Shown piece after piece: positions 43,801 to 52,350 of a stretch of DNA of 64,000 nt. Both the position numbers and the translations under genes were made by a program. Position 1 is the stretch's first letter, and each line of letters opens with the position of its first letter. The DNA lies in the NCBI GenBank assembly GCA_943736015.1, contig OX031058.1, forward strand, positions 21,167,001 to 21,231,000, written 5' to 3'. The notes beneath the pieces were generated by a model that saw only the letters and a program-made list of their open reading frames with translations, searched no databases and was not told where the DNA came from. The stretch comes from Tridacna crocea (lineage: Eukaryota; Mollusca; Bivalvia; Cardiida; Cardiidae).

Positions 43801-44963
43801 AAACATGCTTTATGGAAAGCGTAGATCAAGGTCAAACTAGACAGATCGTGCAGTCTGATCTTTGATCAACGATGTCTGATATGGTGAGATCTTTCTTCAA
43901 GAGAAAATAACTTGAAATGCATTACTTATGTTTTTTGACAAGTAGTAATGTAATATACGAGCAATAAAATTTTCTTCAAGGAAAATGTACTGATTTGGTA
44001 ACACTGTATGTTTGGAATCAAGCAGTTGCAAGAGAATATCTGAAATCAGAGCACAGACCTGTGTATAGTCTGATCTTAACCTAGCTCGTTCGTAAGGGCT
44101 GTATCATAAGGCGGTGAAAGAAACATGTGTGTTTATATAAAAACACCATTGTCCGAGATCAGCGTACAATTTCGCAGATCTATGTGAAAGCGGTCATTTC
44201 CTCAGTGGCGTTATTCATTAAAAAATCAAAGCACTGAACGAACAAAGAGATAAGCAAATGTGGAATAAGCGACTTTGATACACACAAAACTTGGTAATTG
44301 TCCGTAAAAAATTGAAGTGAAATGCTCCAATCAGTTTCGATCCGATTGCTACGTCTGATCTTGTTCGGCCTAGTTCAATCCTGTCATTAAATCTGATCCT
44401 GTTCATAAAATTTGCAAGAAGACATCGTTCAAAATGAACTAAAGTTCATGTAAAACGTTGTTTTATTTTACTTATTTAACAGAATGACGATTTCTAATAG
44501 GATGAATTATTTTCTGTGGGACAGTATTTCACGACTGTGTGAGTGTTTTTTTTTTTCAACATTTGATTATGAAGCCGGGTCAATCTCGAAGAAAACTACC
44601 GATCTCATAATCGCTAGTCAAATGTTGAAAAGATAGTAAAATTTCCTACCGCTACAAAAGGAATTGCTCTTTTTCTTTATATTTGGACAAGTAGATCTAC
44701 TCTCTTCTTTTGTCACAGTGTACTCAAATATACATAAAATCTTTGACAAGACGAATAAAACGGTCTGTAGATGGTATAGTTATGTGTAAGTCCCAGATGT
44801 TTTTATTGGAAATGTTACTTACGTTTTCAAAGTATTGTCGAATGATATGATCCGGTTGCTGACCCGGTTTCTTTTCTTTTGGCTGTGCCGGCATTGCCCG
44901 GGTATCGAAAATCTCTGGGTGCGCTTCCTCTGTAAATCCATTTTCTACCTGCACTCCAGACAT
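34588..44963 (-). CDS. PhyH-family Fe(II)/2-oxoglutarate oxygenase, nine exons
   Basis: Predicted 370-residue cytosolic enzyme (no signal peptide or membrane segment) that would couple 2-oxoglutarate decarboxylation to hydroxylation of a small substrate. Exons, 5' to 3': 44963-44823, 43696-43579, 42477-42377, 40689-40548, 39848-39754, 38674-38569, 36612-36528, 35521-35329, 34719-34588. All introns are GT/AG and all joins are in phase. Active-site signature: VPWHQD (iron ligands His166 and Asp168, split by the exon 4/5 join), TAWIPLLDA, NNTIPHRS (third ligand His261), then QVRWSLDLRW, where Arg272 lies 11 residues after His261, as the 2-oxoglutarate Arg does in human PHYH. Invertebrate homologues of this type are usually labelled L-proline trans-4-hydroxylase-like; the substrate is not known from sequence. 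The introns carry many MITEs. A nested foldback lies just upstream and broken copies of the last exon lie downstream. The start is the first ATG of an open exon ending in a good donor; a TCTCAG site at about 44991 suggests a 5' UTR intron. Confidence 0.9.
34795..35216. repeat. GA-rich simple repeat in the last PhyH intron
   Basis: About 420 bases of GAGA and GACAGA with two longer copies of a unit containing ACATAGGGCAATGGGAGAGA (34924 and 35065). In the sense of the gene it is a long pyrimidine tract 75 bases upstream of the exon 9 acceptor. The long serine/leucine frames here are translations of CT repeats. Confidence 0.9.
35217..35312. repeat. Family A MITE right end, truncated
   Basis: ATTTCCTTCTTTCCCAACAA and AGGATTTTTTTTCTGGGTCA followed by GATTGTTTGGTTAATGGTTAA. 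The GA repeat replaced or expanded inside the left half. Confidence 0.65.
35329..35521 (-). CDS. PhyH gene exon 8
   Basis: Acceptor CCTCTACAG, donor GTAAGT. Its first base completes the Ser of HRS. It encodes LPNISNQVRWSLDLRW with the 2-oxoglutarate-binding Arg272, then the WGLKKPVLMRT and IDWTEFD segments. Confidence 0.92.
35860..35935. repeat. Family E hairpin fragment
   Basis: AAGGTCAGCCTGCGCGG / CGCAGGGCTGACCT with AAAAAGTATC and CTTTTTGC flanks, in PhyH intron 7. Confidence 0.7.
36030..36223. repeat. Family C MITE
   Basis: TTAACCTTTATCCTGCTTAA at the left, hairpin AAGATCAGACTGCACG / TGTGCAGTCTGGTCTT, right end AGAAGCCTTAGAGGTAA. In PhyH intron 7. Confidence 0.85.
36243..36506. repeat. 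Family F MITE, complete
   Basis: GTGACGCGTCACGCAAAAAG and CTTTTTGCGTGTCAGGTCAC are inverted ends. The CCTGGTCAGACTGCGCA / TGCGCAGGCTGACCAGG hairpin is off-centre. It lies 21 bases from the exon 7 donor. Confidence 0.85.
36528..36612 (-). CDS. PhyH gene exon 7 (distal iron ligand)
   Basis: Acceptor AAATTAAG, donor GTAAAC. It encodes VDLEKDIKTCPIPYGGLVMF and NNTIPHR. His261 is the third iron ligand. The acceptor has a weak pyrimidine tract, but both phases fit the neighbouring exons. Confidence 0.9.
36818..37220. repeat. Family G MITE, copy 3
   Basis: TATCTTCGCAAGCCAAG at the left and CTTGGCTCGCGAAGATG at the right. A perfect 9-bp target duplication, TACTAAGGT, sits at 36809-36817 and 37221-37229. 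In PhyH intron 6. Confidence 0.93.
37266..37515. repeat. Family E MITE with repeated left end
   Basis: AACCATGCTCTTGCTAAAGG at 37270 and again GAGCCATGCTCTAGGAAGAG near 37360, then the hairpin ACCCAGGTCAGCCTGCAC / CAGGCTGACCTGGGT. It looks like one copy inserted into another. Confidence 0.7.
37549..37669. repeat. Family D half copy
   Basis: GGCATTCGGACATTTGCGTT followed by the CCTGCGCAGTCCGCGCAGG hairpin and the spacer. It stops before the second hairpin. Confidence 0.75.
37670..37870. repeat. Family E hairpin fragment and family A right arm
   Basis: GACCCAGATCAACCTGCACG / AGCAGGCTGACAAGGG, then TTCTTCCTACAATGTTTTCT and GTTGTCTGCAAATGCTTCCG from family A. Confidence 0.6.
37958..38008. repeat. 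AAC/AAT simple repeat
   Basis: Trinucleotide run AACAAGAAC passing into (AAT)n. Confidence 0.9.
38100..38280. repeat. Family I foldback, short copy
   Basis: Ends CCGGTGTAATGCAGAAAAAT and TTTCTCTGCATTAAACCGG. Inside are about five alternating palindromes, including AATGACCCGGGTCATTTT and TCTACGTAGA: the same unit as 19338 but fewer copies. Confidence 0.85.
38283..38535 (+). repeat. tRNA-derived SINE, family 2
   Basis: Good A-box (TAGCTCAGTGGTTAGCAT) and B-box (GTGTTCGATTTC), then TTTGCCTGTCACCTCTGATG, AAAGCTAGGAAATGCATTCG and AGGTGTACTGACC. Same family as 49298 and 59652. It abuts the family I element. Confidence 0.85.
38569..38674 (-). CDS. PhyH gene exon 6
   Basis: Acceptor TTTCTATCCAG, donor GTAGGC. 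It encodes FAEKGHRSGRIATHKCCWGG and TWYVTCDDDEMKNTL, the segment between the first and third iron ligands. The TTH(K/T)CC pattern matches homologues as I recall them. Confidence 0.9.
38838..39066. repeat. Family A MITE
   Basis: TTAACCCATTACCACACAAT to GTCGTCTGGTAATGGGTTAA. The core has GAAACGGTGAAAATGCTGGT opposite CTCCTTTTCCC, with two mismatches. In PhyH intron 5. Confidence 0.88.
39338..39567. repeat. Family A MITE
   Basis: TTAAACGCATTACCACACAA to GTCGTGTGGTAAAGAGTTAA. The core is TGTAGGAAAAGG opposite CCTTTTCCCACA, one unpaired change. Confidence 0.88.
39754..39848 (-). CDS. PhyH gene exon 5
   Basis: Acceptor TTATTTCACAG, donor GTAAAG. Its first two bases complete Asp168 of HQD. It encodes VGYLDNTSYTMLIPTAWIPL and LDANANNGCLQ. 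Confidence 0.92.
39950..39992. repeat. CTC/CAT simple repeat
   Basis: Short CTCCTCCTTCTCCTCCTC followed by (CAT)n. Confidence 0.85.
40136..40364. repeat. Family A MITE with paired change in the stem
   Basis: TTAACCCATTACCACTCAAT to TTTGGTAAAGAGTTAA. The stem reads CTGTAGGAAAAGG opposite CCTTTTCCTACAG, so the usual GGG/CCC pair has changed to AGG/CCT on both sides. Confidence 0.9.
40548..40689 (-). CDS. PhyH gene exon 4 (first iron ligand)
   Basis: Acceptor ATTTCAACAG, donor GTAAGT. It encodes GYRKLWANERLLNLVEQIIG, PDIAGNPVWNLRTKTPQNEA and TTVPWHQ. His166 is the first iron ligand, and the split codon gives Asp168 in the next exon. Confidence 0.93.
40730..41215. other. PhyH intron 3 sequence, nothing recognised
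   Basis: No element ends, hairpins or coding signature. Confidence 0.4.
41216..41445. repeat. Family A MITE
   Basis: TTAACTCTTTACCAACCAAT to ATCGTTTTGGAAAGGGATAA. The core has one mismatch (GCTGGTAACAAGC) and an extra T on the right. Confidence 0.85.
41879..42293. repeat. Family G MITE, copy 4
   Basis: CATCTTCGCGAGCCAAG to CTTGCGAAGATG, flanked by GACCTCAAG (41870-41878) and GACCTCGAG (42294-42302), a 9-bp target duplication with one change. It carries a C-rich run near 41980. In PhyH intron 3. Confidence 0.92.
42377..42477 (-). CDS. PhyH gene exon 3
   Basis: Acceptor CCACTTCAG, donor GTATGG. It encodes NTYANLGLFERLTRLEEEFP and GTNVILHKVPNMPE; the first codon is split with exon 2. The FPG.NV.LHK segment is typical of the subfamily. 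Confidence 0.9.
42578..42594. repeat. Poly(G) tract
   Basis: Uninterrupted run of G inside a family A Q-arm remnant (TTTTAGACATAATGCAAGTA). Confidence 0.85.
42909..43169. repeat. Family D MITE, complete reference copy
   Basis: A 21-bp perfect inverted repeat at the ends (GAGTGCAACACGCGAAAAGG inward). Two hairpins inside: GATTAGCCTGCGCAG / CTGCGCAGGCTAATC near 42965 and a second near 43085. The spacer includes CTACAGTAGACTTGCG. In PhyH intron 2. Confidence 0.92.
43170..43555. repeat. Family E element, diverged, with GC-rich insert
   Basis: Family E arm pieces (AAGCAAGTCGTCAGATAATT, GCATGCAGAAAATTGACCAA) and the right end CATTTGCCATAGCATGGCTT flank a GC-rich block (43330-43500) with GCGACGTTGTCGCGGCGTTC. 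Confidence 0.6.
43579..43696 (-). CDS. PhyH gene exon 2
   Basis: Acceptor TACTACACAG, donor GTAATG. It encodes GFIVIPDFFTKEELDACRET and TAKLVDELAKKLFEAGKIT, the usual N-terminal start of the PhyH fold (GF.VI.DF.T.EEL). Confidence 0.92.
43805..43880. repeat. Family C fragment
   Basis: GCGTAGATCAAGGTCAAACT with the GTGCAGTCTGATCTTTGATC complement. In PhyH intron 1. Confidence 0.6.
44823..44963 (-). CDS. PhyH gene exon 1 (N-terminus)
   Basis: ATG at 44961-44963. It encodes 47 residues (MSGVQVENGFTEEAHPEIFD onward, with a Lys/Pro-rich stretch) up to HIIRQYFEN, then the donor GTAAGT in phase 0. FEN|GFIVIP continues into exon 2. Confidence 0.88.
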
Positions 44964-45160
44964 GATGTTTTGGACAACGTGTGAAGTACCTGAGAGATAT
45001 GCCGTATGCTTAACATCTTGATTTATTATCTAGCACTTAGCCTCGATCTAGCAAAACACATTCAGTGCAGACGCGTTTCTTCTATTTGACCCTTCTGTAT
45101 CGCCTAAAAACAAAACCCATGGCAGACGGCTTTGAAAAATATAGCGCGGGAAAAGGGTAT

Positions 45161-45316
45161 TTAACCCTTTACCAAACAATCCTGGGTTTTAACTACTCCA
45201 AAAAAAGTCAAAAAAGAAAACGCTGAGAAAGAAACCTTTAGAAAACATTATGGGAAAATGACAAAATGCTGGATACAAGCATTTTGTCCTTTTCCAATAA
45301 TGTTTTCTAAGCTTTC
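45161..45316. repeat. Family A MITE, left part of a split copy
   Basis: TTAACCCTTTACCAAACAAT, a core GGGAAAATGACAAAATGCTG / CAAGCATTTTGTCCTTTTCC (paired G/C to C/G-type change: ACA/TGT for GAA/TTC), then TTTTCTAAGCTTTC, where the foldback begins. Continued at 46959. Confidence 0.85.
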
Positions 45317-45321
45317 AAAGC

Positions 45322-46953
45322 CACGGTGAGGAAACTACATAGACGGAGCCATTGGCTCTGTTAAGGAAATCTTGTGTGGGTTTTTCCGGTCACGTGCGGC
45401 GCCGTCAATATCGGCTGTTTCGGTGGACACGAAAACGTAAGTCTCCCATTTATTGTCAAAATTTGATTTTATACTGAACACTAGCGAGAAAAGGGGAATT
45501 GTATGAGGGGCCCATGACTTTCAACTTACTTCCTTGTCCGTTTGGAGTTCCAAGTCGGCGCGGTTTTGTCTGAAACACTTTTGCCGTGAGCCACGGTGAG
45601 GTAAACAAAGGTCATTTTCTATAATGACCACAGGCTTTCTATTGCTCTTTCTGCATAAATATTACTTATCTAAATGTTTACACCGTCCGAATGTATGAAG
45701 TGATTATCTAATCCTTCCCCACTCACGAAAAACAAAATTTGAATCAAAATAAAAAAAATTTAGAAAAAATAAACAATGGCTCCGTCCATATCGGCCGGCT
45801 CTGTCTATATCGGCTGGCTCCGCTGTATGAGGGTGAGTTTTAGAAGCGACGTATATGCACAATTGAAACAAAACTCATACACACACACACACTCACACAC
45901 ACCCCCCCCCCACACACACACACACAATTCGCTTTATTTTCTTTCGCACGGGAACGCGGACGACCGAGGTGACTACAATAGCTCTTCACACTTCGTGCAG
46001 TCAAGCTAAAAGTAAGTACTCAAGTCTGGAGTGTCAACTTCAGACATACCTGCAAAACTTTTACAAAGGTTATTCTCAAATATTGGTTTTATTCAGTTTT
46101 GCGTCCCCCAAGCTGTTAAACTGGTATTGAGACGAATGGATCGGTAAGTGGGAGGAAACGGGAGTACCCCGGGAGTATCCTGGGAAAAACACCCGACACA
46201 CCCGCAAGCAGAACTTGGCTTGTCCACGTTGTCCGAGAGTGCCCTGTACCCACAGGGTGATATGGTCGAATGATCAAGAGCATTGAAGTCAACCACTTTA
46301 ACCACTCAACCACGTGACCGCCCTTTTTGAAATGATAGATGGTTCGAGAAAAGCATCACCATTCCAAAAATAACTTTCAAAAAATCTAACTTTTGACTGG
46401 TAAACCCAATAGCGAAAAAAACCTATCGCTTCTAAAACTCGCCCTCATACAGCGGAGCCAGCCGATATAGACAGAGCCGGCCGATATGGACAGAGCCATT
46501 GTTTATTTTTTCTCAATTTTTTTTATTTTGATTCAAATTTTGTTTTTCGTGAGTGGGGAAGGATTAGATAATCACTTCATACATTCGGACGGTGTAAACA
46601 TTTAGATAAGTAATATTTATGCAGAAAGAGCAATAGAAAGCCTGTGGTCATTATAGAAAATGACCTTTGTTTACCTCACCGTGGCTCACGGCAAAAGTGT
46701 TTCAGACAAAACCGCGCCGACTTGGAACTCGCAACGGACAAGGAGGTAAGTTGAAAGTCATGGGCCCCTCATACAATTCCACTTTTCTCGCTAGTGTTCA
46801 GTATAAAATCAAATTTTGACAATAAATGGGAGACTTACGTTTTCGTGTCCACCGAAACAGCCGATATTGACGGCGCCGCACGTGACCGGAAAAACCCACA
46901 CAAGATTTCCTTAACAGAGCCAATGGCTCCGTCTATGTAGTTTCCTCACCGTG
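45322..46953. mobile_element. Foldback element with 527-bp arms
   Basis: Left arm 45322-45848 and right arm 46427-46953 are inverted copies of equal length with only a few differences. Ends CACGGTGAGGAAACTACATA and its inverse. Flanked by AAAGC at 45317-45321 and 46954-46958, a 5-bp target duplication. The 578-bp middle holds an AC/C-rich microsatellite and a tRNA-like SINE segment. There is no transposase frame. The arms contain a sub-repeat (CACGGTGAGG again at 45592) and repeated ATATCGGC words. Confidence 0.93.
46100..46325 (-). repeat. tRNA-derived SINE segment in the foldback loop
   Basis: On the minus strand, GGTCACGTGGTTGAGTGGTT has a good pol III A-box. Downstream is ACCCTGTGGGTACAGGGCAC. 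It resembles the head of a Leu/Ser-tRNA-type SINE. Confidence 0.6.
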
Positions 46954-46958
46954 AAAGC

Positions 46959-47041
46959 CAGACTTCATCATTTGATATGCATTAATTGTCTGCATTTGCT
47001 TTCAATTTTACCGATTGTAAAATTTTGTTGATTGATAAGAC
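46959..47041. repeat. Family A MITE, right part of a split copy
   Basis: Resumes with the Q arm: ATTGTCTGCATTTGCTTTCA and TTTACCGATTGTAAAATTTT, ending GTTGATTGATAAG. It restores the family A order when the foldback and one AAAGC are ignored. Confidence 0.8.
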
Positions 47042-47176
47042 TTCAATGTGTTTCTTCATATAATTCATCATACAAAGCATGACGTTGAATAATATGGACA
47101 CATTTTGTTTGTAGAAAAAACAAGTTAAAGACGCAGTACTTTGTCTTTCGAAAACAACAATAAATCTGCCGGGTTG

Positions 47177-47231
47177 AGAGAAGTAGACAGAGAGAGGGGG
47201 TACAGGAAGAGAGGGAGAAAAAGAGAGGGGG

Positions 47232-47272
<41 letters not shown>

Positions 47273-47328
47273 AAAAGAGGCAAATGGGAGAGAGAGTATA
47301 GGAGAGAGAAATAGAGTCAAAGAAAACA

Positions 47329-47366
<38 letters not shown>
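47177..47366. repeat. GA-rich simple repeat
   Basis: Two (GA)n blocks separated by GCAAAAGAGGCAAATGGGAG. They share AATGGGAGAGAGAGTA with the GA tract at 34795. Confidence 0.9.
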
Positions 47367-47368
<2 letters not shown>

Positions 47369-47369
47369 C

Positions 47370-48300
47370 TACCTGTGACGATTATCCTGTCTGGTCTCAA
47401 GAAGTTTTCTGTGGATTAAAAACTGCCTCTTTGTTACTATACTTTCTTGCGCTAGGTTATCGAAAGTTTCATAAATTCACAAATACTCCATACAAATACA
47501 ACAAAACAGCAAGCTGCTATACTGCTATATTTATATAATGGGAGACTCTAAAATATAGTGTCACGAGAGGTATGTCTGTCACTGAACCCTTAAAGCACCT
47601 TTCACCACAAACGATGTCTTAACGGCCTGTGTAGATCAAGATCAGGCTGCACAAAACGTGCAGCCTGATCTTGATATACACGGTATGCTTTGCTGGTGTA
47701 CTGTAGACAAAAGCAATATCGAAATTTTAATTATTTGGTGTATATTTCCAGTGTAAAAGAAATATGTTGGGTTTATTTGGCATTCGAAGGGTTTTAAGAT
47801 CTAGGCCTACCCTTGACCTTGTTTACTAACCACAGTGCTACACTCGTCACCACGGCGGCAAACGCCGGTCCGACTTAATTTTCAGCAGTCGAAGACAAGT
47901 CAAATGACGCTAAAATGTTGAAATTTATCTTTGAAAGGAAAGGAAGCACCGTGCAAAGAAAGAGGAAATGTTGATAGCCAGCATTTTTCCCCCACAATGT
48001 TTTCAAAAGTGTTGTAGGCTGTTAAACACTGGGATTTATTTGTGTGAAAAGGTTAATGCAGCAACTGATAACGTACTGCGTCTCTTTCAGCGTCAACAGA
48101 ATTATAATGTATAAACACTCGAGATCTGTTTCGACGACTTACAAAACCACTGAAAAGTTCGAAGACTTTTTTTTTATCTCACATACTTGACGAACAAGCT
48201 AACGTCTTTGATCTTAAGCTCAGACTGCATTTTCTTTGTGTTTGATCTTCATCTATGCCGCCCCGTAAGGCCCGGCCTTCTGTTGAAAATGGTGCCGAAA
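47370..48300. other. Intergenic, family C hairpin and family A scraps
   Basis: A clean family C hairpin lies at 47628-47680 (GTGTAGATCAAGATCAGGCT / AGCCTGATCTTGATATACAC). A core-deleted family A remnant lies at 47935-48060. No gene signature. Confidence 0.55.
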
Positions 48301-48302
48301 GA

Positions 48303-48514
48303 CTTACCTGTTTACAACACAGTCCTGACTTTGAATGACCCTAAGACAGAAACCTCTTGAAAACAAGGTAACCAGCATTTTCTCCTTTTCCCACAATCGT
48401 TTCTAACCTTCTTAAATCAAATTTCACTGAGTTTTTTATTCACATTCAATTTGTTGTCTGCAAATGCTTTCAATTTGGACTAATCCAAAATTTTGTCGTT
48501 TGGTAAAGAGTTGA
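48303..48514. repeat. Family A MITE missing one core arm
   Basis: TTACCTGTTTACAACACAGT to TTTGGTAAAGAGTTGAA. The sequence passes from GAAAACAAGG directly to TAACCAGCATTTTCTCC, so the left stem of the hairpin is gone. Confidence 0.8.
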
Positions 48515-48779
48515 ACGTGAGGGATGCGGTCCGTGGTTAACCCGCTTCACGTTTTTAGGCAGTGAATGCTAAGATTGGAATCCACGCAAGTTGCAGTTTG
48601 ACCTTGAGTCAACAATGTCCGACATTTTCAGTGACGGGGTCTGGAAAGCCAAAATATTGTCGTGTATGGTATGTAACGTTACAGAGTGATACAGTTTCAA
48701 AAATCTCACTATTCACAACCTTGGTAGGCCTATTCCGTAACTACATCAAAGAATCACCCGAGAATTGCCGAATGTCACA

Positions 48780-48975
48780 TATTTCTATCGTTTCTTACAG
48801 AAACATTAACCAGCCAACAAAATGTTAGACAGCATTTGTAGCCGACAAAACGGGTTAATTAACTCCGATTAAATATTGACAATTGTCTGCGAAAGGCTGG
48901 AAAACATTGTTTTGAAAAAAAGACAGCGTTATTTTCAAATCCTACTCTTCTAACAACGTTTTCAAAAGCTTCAGA
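48780..48975. repeat. Family A MITE, decayed
   Basis: ATTAACCAGCCAACAAAATG, TAGCCGACAAAACGGGTTAA and GCTGGAAAACATTGTTTTGA are arm scraps. The core is largely gone. Confidence 0.5.
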
Positions 48976-49086
48976 GTCGCAAATTATAGAAAAGCATAGA
49001 GCATCGCACCTCATCTTTTAACTCCATGGTTTATTGTGACTAGTTTAAGACGAAACTCTCAACAAGTCTTTGTTACGATACCAGTC

Positions 49087-49271
49087 TGTATTCACCAACC
49101 TTTAAGAACGTTCTAAGTCTTATCCTTCGTGATTTTCTGAGTTCGAAAGTAACACAATTTCTGATTCCCTTAATACTAGTATCTAATCAAAGTTGTGTTT
49201 CTTTCAAAATTAGAAAAGTCAGGAGTATAAGACCAAGAATACATATATTCTCAAGAATGTTTGGTGAATAC
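49087..49271. repeat. Family H palindromic MITE
   Basis: GTATTCACCAACCTTTAAGA to ATGTTTGGTGAATAC. The central GATTGGCTAAACC motif has been changed to GATTCCCTTAATACTAG. Confidence 0.8.
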
Positions 49272-49297
49272 GGATCTTTGATTATTCATCATTGCCC

Positions 49298-49550
49298 GCC
49301 CGGGTGGCTCAGTGGTGAGGGTGTTGTACTCATGATCTAGTGGTTGTGGTTGAGGCGAACTTTCTTTCCGGCGGGTTTCCGCCTCTCACCTCTGCTGAAG
49401 CATGCGAGAAAAGTAGTCGGTGGGTTTGGAACGAAAGTTATGTAAGTGCCGGTGTGAGAAAGCTAGGAAACACATGTGCGTTACCGACCGCCATGATATG
49501 ACCTTAGCTGTTAAAGTGGCGTTAAACCCCGATACAACCAACAATTATTC
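49298..49550 (+). repeat. tRNA-derived SINE, family 2
   Basis: CCCGGGTGGCTCAGTGGTGA (A-box), a diverged B-box, GGCGGGTTTCCGCCTCTCAC, AAAGCTAGGAAACACATGTG and the tail AAAGTGGCGTTAAACCCCG. Confidence 0.85.
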
Positions 49551-49763
49551 ATCATTTTGTGTTTGTTAATTGGCAGAGTCCACAACAAGCCAACTGTTGG
49601 TTAAAAAGATTATCCCCGGTTTGGGAAACGGTCAAGTTCTCCAATGGCCAGGCGACTCAGTTTGAAAAAACGCTAGATTGGAAAAGGAGAATGTGCTGAT
49701 GACACTATTTCCATTTCTTTTTTCATTTTTCACTACCCTATCAAGGACAAGTATGACCATATT

Positions 49764-49875
49764 GAAGCACATCTTGTAAGTCGTCGGTTTACTGTAAAAA
49801 TCTCGTAACTACAGCTTGTTTCAAGCTGTAGTTACGAGGTTTTTGAAGTACACCGACGAAATGCTTCAAATCAGG
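49764..49875. repeat. Short perfect palindrome, MITE-like
   Basis: AATCTCGTAACTACAGCTTG / CAAGCTGTAGTTACGAGGTT, with flanks GTCGTCGGTTTACTGT and TACACCGACGA that also pair. No other copy found in the window. Confidence 0.65.
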
Positions 49876-50030
49876 CTGGACAAGTGTGTAATTGTACATA
49901 TAGCATCATGGAGACTGACAGATTGTGCAAAAGTGTCATGAGCAGCACTCTGGCAAAAAGGCGGTTTTTCAGAAGTTAGTTCTAAAGGGACCCATAAAAT
50001 TCTTTTAGCCTGACAAATGATATGGAGATA

Positions 50031-50478
50031 CAGGGCCATAGGAACAGGGGGGCCAGGGGGGGCCGGGCCCCCCCAATAATTTGATCACCAATAAAATTAC
50101 TATCTCAGCATTTTGCTGAATATTGCTCGACAATCATCGTGTATGAAGAGGATAATATCATAGAAAATTCAGAACGATTTAAAATAGTTCTAAACAAACG
50201 GCGGCAAGCCATGGAAATTTTTCTTTTACTTTTGTTATCTGACAGACACCAAACAATTTCTGACGTCACATTTTATTCCGTGTGATTTTCTGCTTTATTT
50301 TTTCTCCAAATCTCATAATTCACCACATTGTTGAACACATTTCCTTCTTTCCGATCAGTATTAGTAGATGGGTTATTTCTCACTGCATAACCAAACACAA
50401 TATATGTAAAATCAGGACAAGCCAATTCTAAGATGATGTTGGCCCCCCCAATCCAAAATTGCTTCCTACGGGCCTTAG
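50031..50478. repeat. hAT-like MITE with G/C-run ends
   Basis: CAGGGCCATAGGAACAGGGG at the left and TTGCTTCCTACGGGCCTT at the right are inverted. Just inside, GGGGGGCC and GGCCCCCC blocks also pair. The end motif GGCCCGTAGGAA resembles known hAT-type MITEs (from memory). No clean target duplication. Confidence 0.7.
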
Positions 50479-50479
50479 A

Positions 50480-51400
50480 TAGTATAGTCCATGATATGCA
50501 TAAAAGTTGAAAATAACAAAAATTTTCGGCTCATGTCAGCCCTCATGGGTTGCACAGGCAATAAGTCGATAGGCCTACCTCAAGTTTTGCAGTGGCACTA
50601 CCTCAAGGCTCTCTTTTACGGAGCATGACTGAATTATGCCGTCTCCTTTCAATAATGCCTCTCTAAAAAAAAACACCAGTCAACATAAACAGTGACCAGT
50701 TGATATAACGCAAATACTGGTATTTTTCTTCACCAAAGGAAAAGCCAAGAAATATCTTTTCAAACAAGATAGTGTTAAAAGTACTGAAAATATTCAATGT
50801 GAACATTGTATAGAGCTCTGCTGTGATTCACTATGAAGAGACATAATGATAAATAATTACAACAACCTTTGCCTCTTTTTTCCTCATTGTTTTGCATACT
50901 GTTGACAGTTGAAGGGTTCAGTTAGATAATACATCTATATAATGAATTAGTTGTGTGGTATAGTATGAATTTTATATTTACATAGATCTTGGAAAAGGAA
51001 AGGATACACCATAATCCACCTGCTGGGGTGTCCAAAGCGGGCGGGCCTAACTGAAAATCGGAAATGTAGATCAACATGTTGATCTTTATAAACTTACTGT
51101 TTTTCCTTTAGTAACAAAGTCCAATATTATTTTTCATACATGTGTAAACGTATACGGAGCATCGAATGAAACTCAACTGACAATTTCTGTCTAGAAATAA
51201 GACCCGAACAGTTGGACTTTCAATGTGAGGTAAATTGCGGTCTTTATTTCAGAGTGTGGTGGAGATATTAGATTTTTCTCACAAATCGTAGCAGGTAAAT
51301 TGTTTTAAATACATCTTCAGATTCATTTTTTTCTAAGCTTGAAGAGTTTCACCATAAGATTTCAAGATGGGTTTATGAAATGAAAGAATCATCCTCGTCT
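50480..51400. other. Intergenic, mostly unique
   Basis: A family E remnant near 50515-50640 (GGCTCATGTCAGCCCTCATG, then TTTTACGGAGCATGACTG). The rest has no element ends or coding signature and precedes the candidate 5' exon of the unidentified gene. Confidence 0.45.
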
Positions 51401-51431
51401 CGTAAACAGTGACGGCAGGAGTTACTTCCCC

Positions 51432-51587
51432 TATTGAATCTTCTAATAAGTTGAAATGACAGACGACAGATCAGAGTGGACTGATGAAATAGATCTAAGG
51501 TTTCTCTTCATCTAGCATGGATTTAGATTCACCATACAGGTCTATAATGACTTATTTCATCTGAGAAAAGCACAATCTATGGTTCAG
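51432..51587 (+). other. Possible 5' exon of the downstream gene
   Basis: A purine-rich unique stretch ending ATGGTTCAG|GTATGTG, a good donor. It could be a noncoding first exon spliced to 56248. Only the donor supports this; start and promoter are not visible. Confidence 0.2.
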
Positions 51588-52020
51588 GTATGTGTATACT
51601 TTGTAGTTACCATTGCACATACGCACTTTTGAAAAAATGACTGTGGAGTGGTGGGGCAATTTCGATTGCTGTAAATTATGCAAGACGATAACGACTGTCA
51701 TGCTGGGACAAACGTGATGCATTCCTTAATTGTTTTGTTTTCATCTGAATACATTAATGAATATACAACTTGAACAAAATAGCAAAAAAACATGTTCTGT
51801 ACAGTTTAAATTTTGAAAAGTTTCATTAGTCTTCGAGTAACGGTTTTTACTATGCAAGCTACCATGTTGACCCTTTTCTAAACCACAGAATTTGCATTAT
51901 TTCAATCTAAATCAATGGCAGACCACAAGTCAGTTGTGAAAGGGACAGTAGAAGATTCTGGTCACCTGCATTTCTTCTTTTGCACAAATGTGTTTAAAAA
52001 GCTGTCTTTGCAAGTGTTGT

Positions 52021-52250
52021 TTAAGTCTTTACCACACAATCCCGACTTTTAACGACCCTAACAAAAGAAGCCTTTTGAAAACATCGTGGGAAAAGGAGAA
52101 AATGCTGGTAACCAGCATTTTCTCCTTTTCTCACAATGTTTTCTACACTTCCCAAATCAAATTTCACTTTTTGATTCATGTTTATTTTGTCGTCTGCAAA
52201 TGCTTTCAATTTAGACTAGTCTAAAATTTTGTTGTTTGGTAAAGAGTTAA
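52021..52250. repeat. Family A MITE
   Basis: TTAAGTCTTTACCACACAAT to TTTGGTAAAGAGTTAA. The core has CATCGTGGG opposite TCACAATG, two mismatches. Confidence 0.88.
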
Positions 52251-52350
52251 ACAATTGATTGTGTGGTGAAGGGTTAACTCTTTTTCAGATAATTTTGGTT
52301 TAAAACCCTTCACAATATAATTCCATCCTGATGATAACAGCTTCTTGTTG

